Counted from the stretch's first letter, positions 1 to 9,199 are shown. The stretch is DNA of 64,000 nucleotides from Bacteroidales bacterium UBA3623 (GCA_002373715.1 DFLI01000051.1:37399-101398); one strand, 5' to 3'. Translations and numbers: made by a program. Notes: generated by a model not told the origin, from the letters alone.

Positions 1-1
1 G

Positions 2-1678
2 CTGGGTACCGACGTGAACAAGCGCGACTATCCTCACGATGAGGAGGATGAGGCCCTGAAGACCGCCGTCCACGAGGCTTGCTATAACAAGTGCTACGAG
101 CTGGCTAAGAGCGCCAAGCCCAAGCACGAGCGCGAAGACGGCTTCAACGCCATCCGCGACGAATTCAAGGCCCAGTTCTCCGAAGAAGACCTGGAGCTGA
201 AAGGTGCCATGATTGACCGCTACTACCATGACGTGGAGAAAGAGGCCATGCGCAACCTGGTGCTGGACGAGGGCAAGCGCCTGGACGGCCGTGCCACCAA
301 CGAGGTGCGTCCCATTTGGTGCGAGGTAGATTATCTGCCCTGCGCACACGGCAGCGCCATCTTCACCCGCGGTGAAACCCAGTCCCTGGCCACCGTTACC
401 CTGGGCACCAAGATGGACATGAAGGAGATGGACGAGGTTCTCATCCAGGACGACCAGCAGTTTGTCCTGCACTACAACTTCCCTCCTTTCGCCACCGGCG
501 AAGCCAAGCCCCAGCGCAGCACCGGCCGTCGTGAAATCGGCCATGGTAACCTGGCTATGCGCGCCCTCAAGCCCGTGATTCCCACGGCTCCCGAATTCCC
601 CTACGCCGTACGCGTAGTTTCCGATATCCTGGAATCCAACGGTTCCTCTTCCATGGCTTCCGTCTGCGGCGGCTGCCTGGCTCTGATGGATGCCGGTGTT
701 AAGATCAAGAAGCCCGTTGCCGGTGTGGCCATGGGTCTGATTACCGACGCCGAGCGCCCCAACGACCGCTACGCCATCCTCACCGATATCCTCGGTGACG
801 AAGACCACCTGGGAGACATGGACTTCAAGGTAACCGGTACCAAGGACGGTATCACCGCCACCCAGATGGATATTAAGGTGGACGGCCTGTCCTACGAAGT
901 GCTGGAGAAGGCCCTGGAGCAGGCCCGTCAGGGACGTCTGCACATCATGGGCGAAATGCTCAAGACCATCCCCGAGCCTCGTGAAGACTACAAGCCCTTC
1001 GTTCCCCGCATGGTTCAGATTGAAGTGGCTGCCGAATTCATCGGTGCCATCATTGGTAAGGGTGGTGAAACCATCCAGGGCATGCAGAAGGAATTCGGCA
1101 CCACCATCACCATCGACGAGGTGGACAACGGTGACGGCACCACCAAGGGTGTTGTAGATATCTTCGGTACCGACAAGGCTGCCATGGACGCTACCCTGGA
1201 GAAGATCAAGGGTATCTGCGCCGTGCCCGAGGCCGGTCAGGTATACCACGGCAAGGTGGTGAGCATCCTGGAATTCGGCGCCTTCATCGAGATCCTGCCC
1301 GGTAAGGAAGGCCTCCTCCATGTGAGCGAGATTGCCTGGGGCAAGACCGACAAGGTGGAAGACGTGCTGAAGGTGGGAGACGAGGTAGATGTGAAGCTCC
1401 TCGAGATCGATCCCAAGACCGGCAAGATGCGCCTGTCCATGCGCGCCCTCACCGAGAAGCCCGAAGGCTATGTGGAGCCCAAGCGCGAAGGCCGCGGCCC
1501 TCGTCGTGAGGGTGGTGACCGTGGTCCCCGCCGCGAGGGAGACCGTCGCGAAGGCCGTGGCCCGCGCCGTGACGGAGATCGTGGCCCGCGCCGCGAAGGT
1601 GACCGCCACGATGGCCCCCGCAAGCCCCGCTTCGAGAATAACGAAGAGCCCAAAAACAACGAGCCCGACGTTTTCTAA
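2..1678 (+). CDS. pnp: Polyribonucleotide nucleotidyltransferase, 5'-truncated by window edge
   Basis: PNPase degrades RNA 3'-to-5' with phosphate and is part of RNA turnover in the cytoplasm. The reading frame is open to the left edge, so the N-terminal half is missing and the GTG at 14 is not a start. What remains is the second RNase PH domain (residues ~90-310, with [14 protein letters not shown] and the [17 protein letters not shown] block), a KH domain ([18 protein letters not shown]) and an S1 domain ([20 protein letters not shown]). The last ~65 residues are a low-complexity Arg/Gly tail built from repeats like RGPRREGDR, probably a disordered RNA-binding tail. A strong terminator follows at once. 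The family call is certain. Confidence 0.97.
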   Translation: MGTDVNKRDYPHDEEDEALKTAVHEACYNKCYELAKSAKPKHEREDGFNAIRDEFKAQFSEEDLELKGAMIDRYYHDVEKEAMRNLVLDEGKRLDGRATNEVRPIWCEVDYLPCAHGSAIFTRGETQSLATVTLGTKMDMKEMDEVLIQDDQQFVLHYNFPPFATGEAKPQRSTGRREIGHGNLAMRALKPVIPTAPEFPYAVRVVSDILESNGSSSMASVCGGCLALMDAGVKIKKPVAGVAMGLITDAERPNDRYAILTDILGDEDHLGDMDFKVTGTKDGITATQMDIKVDGLSYEVLEKALEQARQGRLHIMGEMLKTIPEPREDYKPFVPRMVQIEVAAEFIGAIIGKGGETIQGMQKEFGTTITIDEVDNGDGTTKGVVDIFGTDKAAMDATLEKIKGICAVPEAGQVYHGKVVSILEFGAFIEILPGKEGLLHVSEIAWGKTDKVEDVLKVGDEVDVKLLEIDPKTGKMRLSMRALTEKPEGYVEPKREGRGPRREGGDRGPRREGDRREGRGPRRDGDRGPRREGDRHDGPRKPRFENNEEPKNNEPDVF

Positions 1679-1696
1679 CGAATTATAAAAATTTTT

Positions 1697-1727
1697 AGCC
1701 AGCTCTGATAAAGGGCTGGCTTTTTTT
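1697..1727 (+). terminator. Rho-independent terminator after pnp
   Basis: A 9-bp stem (AGCCAGCTC paired with GGGCTGGCT, one G-U) is followed by seven T. It lies 18 nt after the pnp stop and directly before the promoter of the next gene. Confidence 0.9.
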
Positions 1728-1729
1728 GT

Positions 1730-1737
1730 TATATTTG
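1730..1737 (+). promoter_or_regulatory. -7 promoter box for the NlpC/P60 gene, almost leaderless
   Basis: TATATTTG matches the Bacteroidota -7 consensus TAnnTTTG. It ends only 4 nt before the ATG at 1742, so the transcript would have almost no 5' leader. No good TTTG sits at the usual upstream distance because that stretch is the pnp terminator. Confidence 0.6.
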
Positions 1738-1741
1738 AGGT

Positions 1742-2692
1742 ATGAAAAGACTGACCACTTCTCTCGTAGCTATCTTTTGCTGCCTCAGCGCCATTTGCCA
1801 GGAGTATGGCGTAGTGAATATTTCCGTATGCAATATGCGCCGCACGGCAGATTTTGACGCCGAAATGGTTTCCCAGGCCCTTCTGGGCACGCCGGTGCAT
1901 GTGCTGCAAATAAGCGACAACAGCAATGCCTGGCCGCAGGTGCAAACGCCGGACAACTACACCGGCTGGGTGCACTACGCCGGCATCAAGCGCATGAGCT
2001 ATGAGGAGTACCACGCCTGGAACGTGGCCCCGAAGGTCATAGTCACAGAGCTTACCGGCCTGGTGTACAAGGACGCATCGGCCAAAAGTGCCGTGGTGTC
2101 AGACGTTGTGGCCGGAGACCGCCTGAAGTTCCTGGGCAGGAAAGGCAGTTGGCTCAAGGTGGGTTTCCCCGACGGCCGCACGGGCTACGTGAGCAAGAAG
2201 ATTGCAAAGACGGAGGCCGATTGGCGCAAGACCCTGGATCAGAGCCCCGAAGCCATCCTTAAAACCGCTCAGGGCATGCTGGGTTTCCCCTACCTCTGGG
2301 CCGGCATGTCTCCTAAGGGCATGGACTGCAGCGGCTTCGTGCGCACTACCCTTTACATGCACGACATCATTACCCCGCGTGACTGCAGCCAGATTTACCT
2401 GACCGGCGAACGCATCACAGACCGCAGCCAGCTGGTACCCGGAGACCTCGTGTTCTTTGGCCGCGTCCGGGAAGACGGCACTCCCCGCCCCTCTCATGTG
2501 GGCTTTTACATTGGCAATGGGCGCTTCCTCCATTCCATGGGCCTGGTGCAAATTGGCAGCTTCAACCCCGAAGACCCCCTGTACGACGCCTACAATACGG
2601 GCCGATACCTCTTCGGAGACCGCATACTTCCTTACATTAATAAGATGGAAGGACTTAACACGACACTAACCAATCCCTACTATGCAGAATAG
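1742..2692 (+). CDS. SH3-domain NlpC/P60 murein peptidase, exported
   Basis: Predicted periplasmic C40 cysteine peptidase of 316 residues that cuts gamma-D-Glu to diamino-acid bonds in peptidoglycan peptides. It has a signal peptide (residues 1-20, ending SAICQ), bacterial SH3 domains (~22-85 and ~98-155), and an NlpC/P60 domain from ~170. The catalytic Cys196 lies in GMDCSGFV, His252 in PSHVGFYIG, and a further His264 in RFLHSMG. The gene overlaps the next one, a dipeptide epimerase, by 11 nt. That pairing fits release of L-Ala-gamma-D-Glu from murein peptides and its conversion for catabolism. Start chosen for the signal peptide and promoter position. Confidence 0.93.
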   Translation: MKRLTTSLVAIFCCLSAICQEYGVVNISVCNMRRTADFDAEMVSQALLGTPVHVLQISDNSNAWPQVQTPDNYTGWVHYAGIKRMSYEEYHAWNVAPKVIVTELTGLVYKDASAKSAVVSDVVAGDRLKFLGRKGSWLKVGFPDGRTGYVSKKIAKTEADWRKTLDQSPEAILKTAQGMLGFPYLWAGMSPKGMDCSGFVRTTLYMHDIITPRDCSQIYLTGERITDRSQLVPGDLVFFGRVREDGTPRPSHVGFYIGNGRFLHSMGLVQIGSFNPEDPLYDAYNTGRYLFGDRILPYINKMEGLNTTLTNPYYAE

Positions 2693-3812
2693 ACGCGACT
2701 TTCTGAAAACAGCAGGCCTGGCAGCCGTAGGCGCCGGCCTCATGGGTTGCACCAGCGGCCCCCAAAAGTTCAACATTGTCAAAGGCGACGGAAAACTTCA
2801 CATGAAGTTTTTCCCCTACGAGCTGAAACTGGCACACGTATTCACCGTGGCCTCCTACAGCCGTACCACCACGCCGGACGTGCAGGTAGAGATTGAGTGG
2901 GAAGGAGTTGTGGGTTACGGAGAGGCTTCCATGCCCCCGTACCTGGGCCAGAGCGTAGAAACGGTTACTACCTTCCTCAATAAGGTAGACCTTTCCCAGT
3001 TCACAGACCCCTTCCAGATGGAAGACATCCTCACCTACGTGGACAGCCTCTCCCCGGGAGACGCCGCCGCCAAGTGCGCCATAGATATAGCCCTGCACGA
3101 CCTCGTGGGCAAGCTCATGGGCCAGCCCTGGTACCGCATCTGGGGCCTGGATGCCGCCAAGGCTCCTTCCACCACCTTCACCATCGGCATAGATACTCCT
3201 GAAGTGGTGAAGGAGAAAACCCTGGAGGCTGTGGGCAAGTTCAATATCCTTAAGGTAAAGGTAGGTCTTGACACGGATGTGGAGATGATTGAAACCATCC
3301 GCACCGTAACGGATGTGCCGCTGGCTGTGGACGCCAACCAAGGCTGGAAAGACCGCAGCAAGGCCCTGGACGAGATTTTCTGGCTCAAGGAGCACGGCAT
3401 TGTAATGGTAGAGCAGCCCATGCCCAAGGAAATGCTGGACGACATTGCCTGGCTCACGGAGCGCAGCCCGCTGCCCATCTTTGCCGATGAAAGCATCCAG
3501 CGCATGAAGGACATCCCTTCGCTGGTGGGCGCCTACAACGGCATCAACATCAAGCTGATGAAGTGCACCGGCATGCGCGAGGGCTGGAGAATGGCCACCA
3601 TGGCCCGTGCCCTGGGCATGAAGGTGATGGTGGGCTGCATGACGGAAACCTCCTGCGCTGTGAGCGCCGCCGCCCAGTTCTCCCCCTACGTAGATTTTGC
3701 CGATTTGGACGGCAACCTGCTCATAGCCAACGACCGCTTTGACGGCGTAAAGGTGGTGAATGGCAAGCTCACGCTGCCGGACCGCCCGGGTATCGGCGTT
3801 ATTCCGCTTTAA
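2682..3812 (+). CDS. Dipeptide epimerase (L-Ala-D/L-Glu type), enolase superfamily
   Basis: Enolase-superfamily epimerase of 376 residues. The muconate-lactonizing fold is seen in order: capping domain ~45-150, then the barrel with acid/base lysines K191/K193 (LKVKVG), metal ligands D217 (VDANQGW), E244 (VEQPMP) and D269 (FADESI), and the opposite lysine K291 (NIKLMK). The N-terminus MQNRRDFLKTAGLAAVGAGL ends in a lipobox MGC, a twin-arginine-like lipoprotein signal, so the protein probably acts in the periplasm. Bacteroides homologues are known dipeptide epimerases. Translationally coupled to the murein peptidase upstream, which supports a murein dipeptide substrate. Exact dipeptide specificity is inferred. 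Confidence 0.9.
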   Translation: MQNRRDFLKTAGLAAVGAGLMGCTSGPQKFNIVKGDGKLHMKFFPYELKLAHVFTVASYSRTTTPDVQVEIEWEGVVGYGEASMPPYLGQSVETVTTFLNKVDLSQFTDPFQMEDILTYVDSLSPGDAAAKCAIDIALHDLVGKLMGQPWYRIWGLDAAKAPSTTFTIGIDTPEVVKEKTLEAVGKFNILKVKVGLDTDVEMIETIRTVTDVPLAVDANQGWKDRSKALDEIFWLKEHGIVMVEQPMPKEMLDDIAWLTERSPLPIFADESIQRMKDIPSLVGAYNGINIKLMKCTGMREGWRMATMARALGMKVMVGCMTETSCAVSAAAQFSPYVDFADLDGNLLIANDRFDGVKVVNGKLTLPDRPGIGVIPL

Positions 3813-3824
3813 TCTGTTGCATAC

Positions 3825-5543
3825 TTGACAAGACTTAAACTATTCCTCTCCTTCTTCCTGCTTCTATTTGCCCTGGGTAACGCATGGGCAGACAGCCAGC
3901 GGGTGCGCAGTCTCAAGTTGTATGTAGACCTCCAGAAAGACGGCACCGCCACCGTGTACGAGCGCTGGGACGCAAACACCGGCGATGACATTACCGAGTG
4001 GTACCTGGTGCGAGAGAATCTGGGAGACATAGTGATAGACAGCCTGGAAGTGACCGTGGACGAAGTTCCCTCCCATTTCGAGGGAGAATGGGACGTGCAC
4101 CGCACCCTGGAGCAGAAGGCCGGAAAGTGCGGAATAGTTCATAAGTCCAACGGAGTGGAACTGTGCTGGGGCATAGGCTCGCACGGAGACCATGTGTTTG
4201 AGGCCCTGTACAATATGCGCGGGGCCGTTAAGTCGCTGAACGACTATGACATGATGTTCCTGCAGCTGGTTTCCCCCGGGCTCTCCAGTCCGCCGGAAGA
4301 TGTAAGAATCTTCATCGCATCCGACTATGTGCAGCTGGACACCACCGTGGCCCGCGTGTGGGGCTTCGGCTACGACGGCATCTGCATTTTCGAAAACGGC
4401 AAGGTAGTGGTAGAAAATGACTACGCCTTCGGTACGGACGACTCCGTGATTGTTCTCCTGCGCCTGGACAAAGGTTATCTGGAGCCCACCAGCGTGGAGG
4501 AAAAGGACTTCCAGGAAGTGCTGGACGGGGCCATGGAAGGGGCCGATTTCGGCAATTGGGAGCCTGAGGAAGAGGTGGACGATATTTACGGCATCGCAGC
4601 GCTGGGCATTTTCGCTGCCATCGGCTTTGCTTGGTGGCGCATCAAAAAATGGTGGACGACGCGAAAGAAAAAACCTGCCTATAAGATTAAAAAGCTTCTG
4701 GGCATCAAGGAAAACGAGATTGCCTGGTACCGGGACATCCCCTTCCGGGGCAATCTGCCCACGGCCAAATACGTGATGGGGCTGTTCGATGAGACCAACC
4801 TGTGGGACGCTGTGCCCCTGACATCGGCCCTTATTCTCAGGATGGTGTACAACGGGTACCTGGAGGTGAGCCGCGAACTGGAGAAGAAGGATACTGAGAT
4901 TCGTTTTACGGATAAGGACCTGGGAGGGCTGGACAACCTTTCCCGCCGGCTGTACGACATGCTGAAAAGTGCCGCCGGAGAGAACCAGGTGCTGGAAAAG
5001 AACGAGTTTGACAGCTGGGCCCGCACCAACCACTCCACGGCATACGAATGGTCCACCAGTGCCCGCAATGAGGGACAGAACCAGCTTCAGGCCCAAGGCT
5101 GGAGCGGAAGCGACACCCAGACTCTCTCCCCTGCCGGGCAGGAAGAAGCCAAGCATCTGCTGGGCCTTAAGAAGTTCCTGCAGGAGTTCACCCTTACCAA
5201 AGACAGAGAGGCCTTCGAGGCCGGCCTGTGGAAGGAATACCTGGTGTATGGCGCCGTTCTGGGCGTGGCCGAAAGGGTGGCCAGGCAGCTCAAGGAGATT
5301 GCGCCGCAGTATAGCATGGTAGACACCGTGCTGCGCATGTCCACGGATTTCTCCAAGGTTGTAAGGAGCGCCACCGCGCTGCATGTTTCCAAGAGCTACT
5401 CCTACGGCAGCGGCTCTTCTTCCTACAGCGGCCGGAGCCACAGCTACAGCAGCTCCCACTCCCGCAGCGGCCACGGCGGCCGTTCTTCCCACAGTGGCGG
5501 CCATGGCCACAGCAGCGGAGGCCGCGGAGGAGGAGGAAGATAG
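3825..5543 (+). CDS. DUF2207 family membrane protein with TTG start
   Basis: 572 residues, function unknown. A signal peptide (1-22, LFLSFFLLLFALGNAWA) is followed by the DUF2207 extracytoplasmic domain (~25-245), a transmembrane segment near 255-272 (IYGIAALGIFAAIGFAWW), a basic cytoplasmic domain, and a low-complexity Ser/Gly/His tail from ~535. The same layout is typical of this family. The start is unusual: the frame opens right after the upstream stop (3810-3812), and the only usable initiator in front of the signal peptide is TTG at 3825, 12 nt after the epimerase stop. It is probably the third gene of that operon, though a link to murein peptides is not evident. Confidence 0.85.
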   Translation: MTRLKLFLSFFLLLFALGNAWADSQRVRSLKLYVDLQKDGTATVYERWDANTGDDITEWYLVRENLGDIVIDSLEVTVDEVPSHFEGEWDVHRTLEQKAGKCGIVHKSNGVELCWGIGSHGDHVFEALYNMRGAVKSLNDYDMMFLQLVSPGLSSPPEDVRIFIASDYVQLDTTVARVWGFGYDGICIFENGKVVVENDYAFGTDDSVIVLLRLDKGYLEPTSVEEKDFQEVLDGAMEGADFGNWEPEEEVDDIYGIAALGIFAAIGFAWWRIKKWWTTRKKKPAYKIKKLLGIKENEIAWYRDIPFRGNLPTAKYVMGLFDETNLWDAVPLTSALILRMVYNGYLEVSRELEKKDTEIRFTDKDLGGLDNLSRRLYDMLKSAAGENQVLEKNEFDSWARTNHSTAYEWSTSARNEGQNQLQAQGWSGSDTQTLSPAGQEEAKHLLGLKKFLQEFTLTKDREAFEAGLWKEYLVYGAVLGVAERVARQLKEIAPQYSMVDTVLRMSTDFSKVVRSATALHVSKSYSYGSGSSSYSGRSHSYSSSHSRSGHGGRSSHSGGHGHSSGGRGGGGR

Positions 5544-5573
5544 TTTGTTTCTGCGCTTTTTCCATTATATTTG
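5544..5573 (+). promoter_or_regulatory. Bacteroidota promoter for the AsmA-like gene
   Basis: TTTG (5544-5547), 18-nt spacer, TATATTTG (5566-5573). This is a near-perfect match to the -33/-7 consensus and lies 22 nt before the ATG at 5596. It begins inside the stop codon region of the preceding gene. Confidence 0.8.
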
Positions 5574-5595
5574 CGTTTATAAAGACACGACTCTA

Positions 5596-6858
5596 ATGAA
5601 GAAAGCACTAAAAATAGCCGGCATCACGCTGGCCTCCCTCGTCGGAATTGTAATCGTTGCCGAGCTCATTTTCGTGAACACGGTTGCATCACCGCAGCGA
5701 CTGACCAGGCTATTGAAGCAAATCGCTCCACAATACATCAACTGCAACCTGGAACTGGAAAAGGCCAGTATGTCTTTGTTCAAGACCTTTCCCAATTTTG
5801 GCGTGGACATTGAGCACGTGGCACTTATTAACCCGATGGAGGGGTCGCCTTCCGACACCTTGGCCAGCATAGACCAGCTCACGGTGGCAGTGGATATCAA
5901 AAAACTGCTGAAGGAAAAGGAGATTGAGCTTAAGGAATGTTCCCTTGAGAATGCCCTCGTCAATATATTCATAGATCCGGAAGGGAAAAGCAACCTTAAT
6001 GTCTTCAAGGCTCAGGAAAAGGCCGATTCTTCCGCCGGCAATTTTGACTATCTTGTTAACATTGAGCAGATTAAGCTTAAAAACACTCGTCTGAAATTTA
6101 CCGACAGACCCAGCCATTTCTCTATTCAATTTGAGGGGATAGACATGGACCTCAACGGTGCCTTCCAGAACAACGACATCCAGGCAGAGCTTAAGTTGAA
6201 GGTAGGATATTTCAGTTTGCTAAATTATGCCACCTCTTTCGCAATGGGAAACATAAGCCTGGGTTTTGTGGGCAGCATAAAGCAATTTGACAAGATTGAA
6301 GGACAGTTAACCGGATATAAGCCAGACCTTCAGCTGGTACCTTCCAAGATTGATCCGGTGAGCGTCACATTTCCTTTTGAATTTAGCCTGAAGACCTTGT
6401 CCGGACACTACGAGAAGGCCGTAGCCAAGATGAATGATTTTCGTTTCTACGTTAACGGCAATGCCAAGGTCAAGAACGGGAATATTATCTTTGGATTTGT
6501 CGTAAAGTCCAACGAAATGGCCCTCAAGAGCCTGTTGGCATACCTGCCGGAAGACAAGGGGAAAAAGCTGGGGCTCAATAAAAAGAAAGACAAAGTGAAA
6601 CTGACGGTGGATAATGCGGGAGTAACCATCAACCCTACCCGGGTTCCCATCCTCCAACTCGGATTCCGGGCCGATGATGTAGCCCTTACAGTAGTGGGAC
6701 ATCACACCCCGCATATCAAGCTCGGTTTTGACGCTCAGCTCACCCAAGACCTTCGCAAGGTATCGAAGGAGGGTATGAAGGTGAATAAGATGGAGGTCAA
6801 GCTGAACAACAGTTCCTTGGACTTAAAACGCATCCTGGATCGCCACGGAGAGGATTAG
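5596..6858 (+). CDS. AsmA-like family membrane-anchored protein
   Basis: 420 residues. An N-terminal membrane anchor (about residues 5-26) is followed by an AsmA-type N-terminal domain (INCNLELEKASMSLFKTFPN, then LASIDQLTVAVDIKKLLKEKE, then NIFIDPEGKSNLNVF). AsmA-like proteins span the periplasm and are linked to outer-membrane lipid homeostasis. At 420 residues this one is short against the usual 800 or more, so it may hold only the N-terminal part and a short beta-rich bridge. The frame is open farther upstream, but the promoter at 5544-5573 and the anchor fix the start at the ATG at 5596. Confidence 0.8.
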   Translation: MKKALKIAGITLASLVGIVIVAELIFVNTVASPQRLTRLLKQIAPQYINCNLELEKASMSLFKTFPNFGVDIEHVALINPMEGSPSDTLASIDQLTVAVDIKKLLKEKEIELKECSLENALVNIFIDPEGKSNLNVFKAQEKADSSAGNFDYLVNIEQIKLKNTRLKFTDRPSHFSIQFEGIDMDLNGAFQNNDIQAELKLKVGYFSLLNYATSFAMGNISLGFVGSIKQFDKIEGQLTGYKPDLQLVPSKIDPVSVTFPFEFSLKTLSGHYEKAVAKMNDFRFYVNGNAKVKNGNIIFGFVVKSNEMALKSLLAYLPEDKGKKLGLNKKKDKVKLTVDNAGVTINPTRVPILQLGFRADDVALTVVGHHTPHIKLGFDAQLTQDLRKVSKEGMKVNKMEVKLNNSSLDLKRILDRHGED

Positions 6859-6902
6859 GACAGCATTCAAAAGACCAAGAAATTACGCGAAAAGCGCTAA
6901 AC

Positions 6903-8738
6903 CTACCAGATATAGGTGCGCTCGTCCTCGTCAAGGTAGAGGACGTTGTTACGGTTAACTCCGTAGAGTTCGTACCAGAGGTCCGTATTCATCACTACAC
7001 CGTTCACCCTAAGTCGGGCAACGGAGTGGACATCGCTCTTCATCAAATCCGAGAGCTTTTCGTCGCTATATTTTACACACCAGAAATCGGCATAGGATTC
7101 ATAGAACTTCCGTAACTGCGCATTGTAATTATCCCCGGTATAACCCTCCTGCACAAGTTTCTTTTTGTACACATCCAGTACTGTAAGAAAGCCACCAAGG
7201 TCTGCAATATTCTCTCCAAGGGTACGGGTGCCGTCGCTAAAGACGGTGGGCTGACGCTCAGGGTCGTATTCCATGTGACCGTAGCAGTTTATAAGGTTAT
7301 TCTGCTTCCGTTCGAAGGCCAACTTGTCGGCAACCGTCCACCAGTTCTTCTTGCCCCCAATCTCGTCGTAAAGTGCTCCATTCTGGTCGAATCCGTGGGT
7401 GATCTCATGACCGATCAGAACAAACTCGGCATAGGTATGGGCCTCCGTAATACCCTCTCTTGCGACCGGGCTCATCATCATGGCAGGATAGATCATGATG
7501 CTGTTGGAGGCAGGATCATACATGGCATTTACCAGCGTAAGGTCTGTGGGCACTATACCTTCGTGGTCGGTAAGGACATAGAGCAAAATATGCTGCGTGA
7601 AAGAGTCCCTGCTCCCCTTCAGGCAGCCCTGCAGCTTGTTTTTTGCCGCAGACAGCCTGTGGTAGATTTCAACAAAAGTATCGCAGTCTTCAATCTTGGG
7701 GATACCGTCCATGCACCACTCGTCGGGGTAGCCAACAAACAGCTGCATTGCATCAATCTTCTTGATGGCGTTGCTCTTTGTAGTTTCACTCATCCAATCC
7801 AAGGTCATGAGGCGCTCCCTGAACGCCTCCACTACTTCCTTGGTCATTACAAGGTACTTTTCCTTTATGGAAGCCGGGAAATACTTCTGCACAAGGTGGT
7901 AGGATATGGGATATGCAAACTTCATGCGTGCATTTAGCTTGGCGAATTCTTCGGTAAGCGGGGTAGGTTTCCAGCTATTGCTTTCCTCCAACGCCTCACT
8001 GCTCACATATGGATACAGATGACGTTTCACACCCATAACTAGGGATTGATACAAATCTTCCAGGCTCCAGGTACTGAATGACTCAAAGGTAGAGACGACA
8101 GAAGGTGCAACGTATATGTTTTCCATGTCGAGACCCATTCCCTTAACAATTTGGGAAATAACTCCGTCTTCACCGGATTTAGTCTGAGTGACGGGAACCA
8201 AATCTTCCAGTGCCTCCGTGGCCGATGGCTTTATAGGCTTATCGGTAGCGGGGAATACGGAACAAACGTTTTTTCCATCCTGCCATACCAGTAACATTTC
8301 CACTATAGTTGGCACTCCTTCCATGAGCAGTTTTCCAGCATAGCGGAACGCCTCTTCATGGTTTTGAGGCACCGGTATAGCATCCACCAGTTTCTGCACA
8401 TAGGCCATGGAGGCTTCCGGGGTGTCCCACATGTGATCCATGCACTCGAAGAAACGACGAACTTCCGGCACGTCTTTTTTCATTTCCTCCACCCTTTGGA
8501 CCATGGCCCTTTCGGCATCGTAAACTCCTCCCACAGTTCCCGTTGCCGGTGTAGGAGTATTCTTGTACCATGTACCGTTGCAGTAAGAGAAGAAATCGTC
8601 ACCGGGCGACACGGACAGGTCCTTGTTATCGTCCATCGGGAACGGAAGCGGATCTGTTTTCCCTCCCGTGTCATCTTTACGGCAAGATATCACCGTAAAC
8701 GTAAGGCACATGGCCATAAATACAAAAACCTTCTTCAT
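6903..8738 (-). CDS. M13 family (neprilysin/PepO-like) zinc metallopeptidase lipoprotein
   Basis: 611 residues; exported endopeptidase that cuts small peptides. The lipoprotein signal ends FTVISC19. The zinc site is HEITH (H444-H448) in VLIGHEITHGFDQNGALYDE, and the third ligand glutamate and supporting Asp are in ENIADLGG (~505). The substrate-cleft block VNAMYDPASNSIMIYPAMM is the M13 counterpart of NAFY...FPA. It is somewhat shorter than the ~670 residues usual for the family. Monocistronic: a -7 box lies upstream at 8762-8769, and its 3' end converges with the AsmA-like gene 44 nt away. Likely job is peptide degradation in the periplasm or on the surface. Confidence 0.93.
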   Translation of the reverse strand: MKKVFVFMAMCLTFTVISCRKDDTGGKTDPLPFPMDDNKDLSVSPGDDFFSYCNGTWYKNTPTPATGTVGGVYDAERAMVQRVEEMKKDVPEVRRFFECMDHMWDTPEASMAYVQKLVDAIPVPQNHEEAFRYAGKLLMEGVPTIVEMLLVWQDGKNVCSVFPATDKPIKPSATEALEDLVPVTQTKSGEDGVISQIVKGMGLDMENIYVAPSVVSTFESFSTWSLEDLYQSLVMGVKRHLYPYVSSEALEESNSWKPTPLTEEFAKLNARMKFAYPISYHLVQKYFPASIKEKYLVMTKEVVEAFRERLMTLDWMSETTKSNAIKKIDAMQLFVGYPDEWCMDGIPKIEDCDTFVEIYHRLSAAKNKLQGCLKGSRDSFTQHILLYVLTDHEGIVPTDLTLVNAMYDPASNSIMIYPAMMMSPVAREGITEAHTYAEFVLIGHEITHGFDQNGALYDEIGGKKNWWTVADKLAFERKQNNLINCYGHMEYDPERQPTVFSDGTRTLGENIADLGGFLTVLDVYKKKLVQEGYTGDNYNAQLRKFYESYADFWCVKYSDEKLSDLMKSDVHSVARLRVNGVVMNTDLWYELYGVNRNNVLYLDEDERTYIW

Positions 8739-8761
8739 CGTCTCTTAGTTGATTACCTCCG

Positions 8762-8769
8762 CAAATATA
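8762..8769 (-). promoter_or_regulatory. -7 box for the M13 peptidase gene
   Basis: On the minus strand the sequence reads TATATTTG, a full match to TAnnTTTG, 23 nt before the start codon. No clear TTTG partner is visible upstream. Confidence 0.65.
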
Positions 8770-8843
8770 GAAATAAAATCTCAGTTTTGCACAGCCGCGA
8801 GGCCCTGAAAAGGAGGAACGAAGCGACGAACGGCGCCTTCTGG

Positions 8844-8868
8844 CGGGGGTTCGAATCCCTCACTCACC
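8844..8868 (+). repeat. 25-nt copy of the tRNA-Ser 3' end, inverted relative to the tRNA gene
   Basis: These 25 bases are identical to the T-arm and 3' acceptor strand of the tRNA-Ser(CGA) gene, which lies on the opposite strand at 9017-9041. Nothing else of a tRNA precedes it. The two copies form a 25-bp inverted repeat enclosing 148 nt. It is either the scar of an element that used this tRNA end as an attachment site, or debris from a local duplication and inversion. The enclosed stretch 8869-9015 holds no gene, only short palindromes. Confidence 0.85.
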
Positions 8869-8986
8869 TGATGGATTTCGCCTACGGAGACATCCCGCCG
8901 CTTCTGCGGCGGAGCCCCTCTCCCGAGGAGAGGGGTTTGGGGAGAGGGTAACGTGGGCGTATGTTCGAATCACGAACGATACGCGA

Positions 8987-9011
8987 AAAGCGCCTGCGAA
9001 GCAGACGCTTT
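8987..9011 (-). terminator. Hairpin after tRNA-Ser(CGA), likely terminator
   Basis: An 11-bp stem (AAAGCGCCTGC with GCAGACGCTTT, one wobble) with a GAA loop on the plus strand begins 4 nt beyond the tRNA 3' end. Read on the minus strand it ends in four T, so it is a modest terminator. Confidence 0.55.
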
Positions 9012-9015
9012 GATG

Positions 9016-9102
9016 CGGTGAGTGAGGGATTCGAACCCCCGTTGCGCTCGCACGCAAACCTGTTTTCGAGGCAGGCTCCTTCAACCACTCGGACAACTCA
9101 CC
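9016..9102 (-). tRNA. tRNA-Ser (anticodon CGA)
   Basis: An 87-nt class II tRNA. The acceptor pairs GGTGAGT with ACTCACC, with discriminator G; there is a long variable arm, and the anticodon loop CTCGAAA gives CGA for UCG codons. The top of the anticodon stem has one C-A mismatch. CCA is not encoded. A minus-strand promoter lies just upstream. Confidence 0.93.
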
Positions 9103-9114
9103 GTTTGGGGGATG

Positions 9115-9145
9115 CAAAGTTACGAAATTATTCCGAATGTACAAG
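9115..9145 (-). promoter_or_regulatory. Promoter of tRNA-Ser(CGA)
   Basis: On the minus strand: CTTG (9142-9145), 19-nt spacer, TAACTTTG (9115-9122). The same -7 box and flank (plus strand TGCAAAGTTACGAAA) precede the other tRNA-Ser gene at 37323, which supports the call. Confidence 0.7.
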
Positions 9146-9199
9146 TTTGTCATATTTTCCGTACCTTAGCGCCTAAGAACTCCCCAAAGGTATACTGAG

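Noticed and set aside
1470..1660. Tandem repeat in the pnp tail as a CRISPR or DNA repeat array
   Set aside because: It encodes Arg/Gly repeats in frame with the PNPase tail, the units vary in length, and there are no spacers.
14..1678. GTG at 14 as the true start of the first gene
   Set aside because: The frame is open to the window edge and PNPase needs another ~150 residues upstream.
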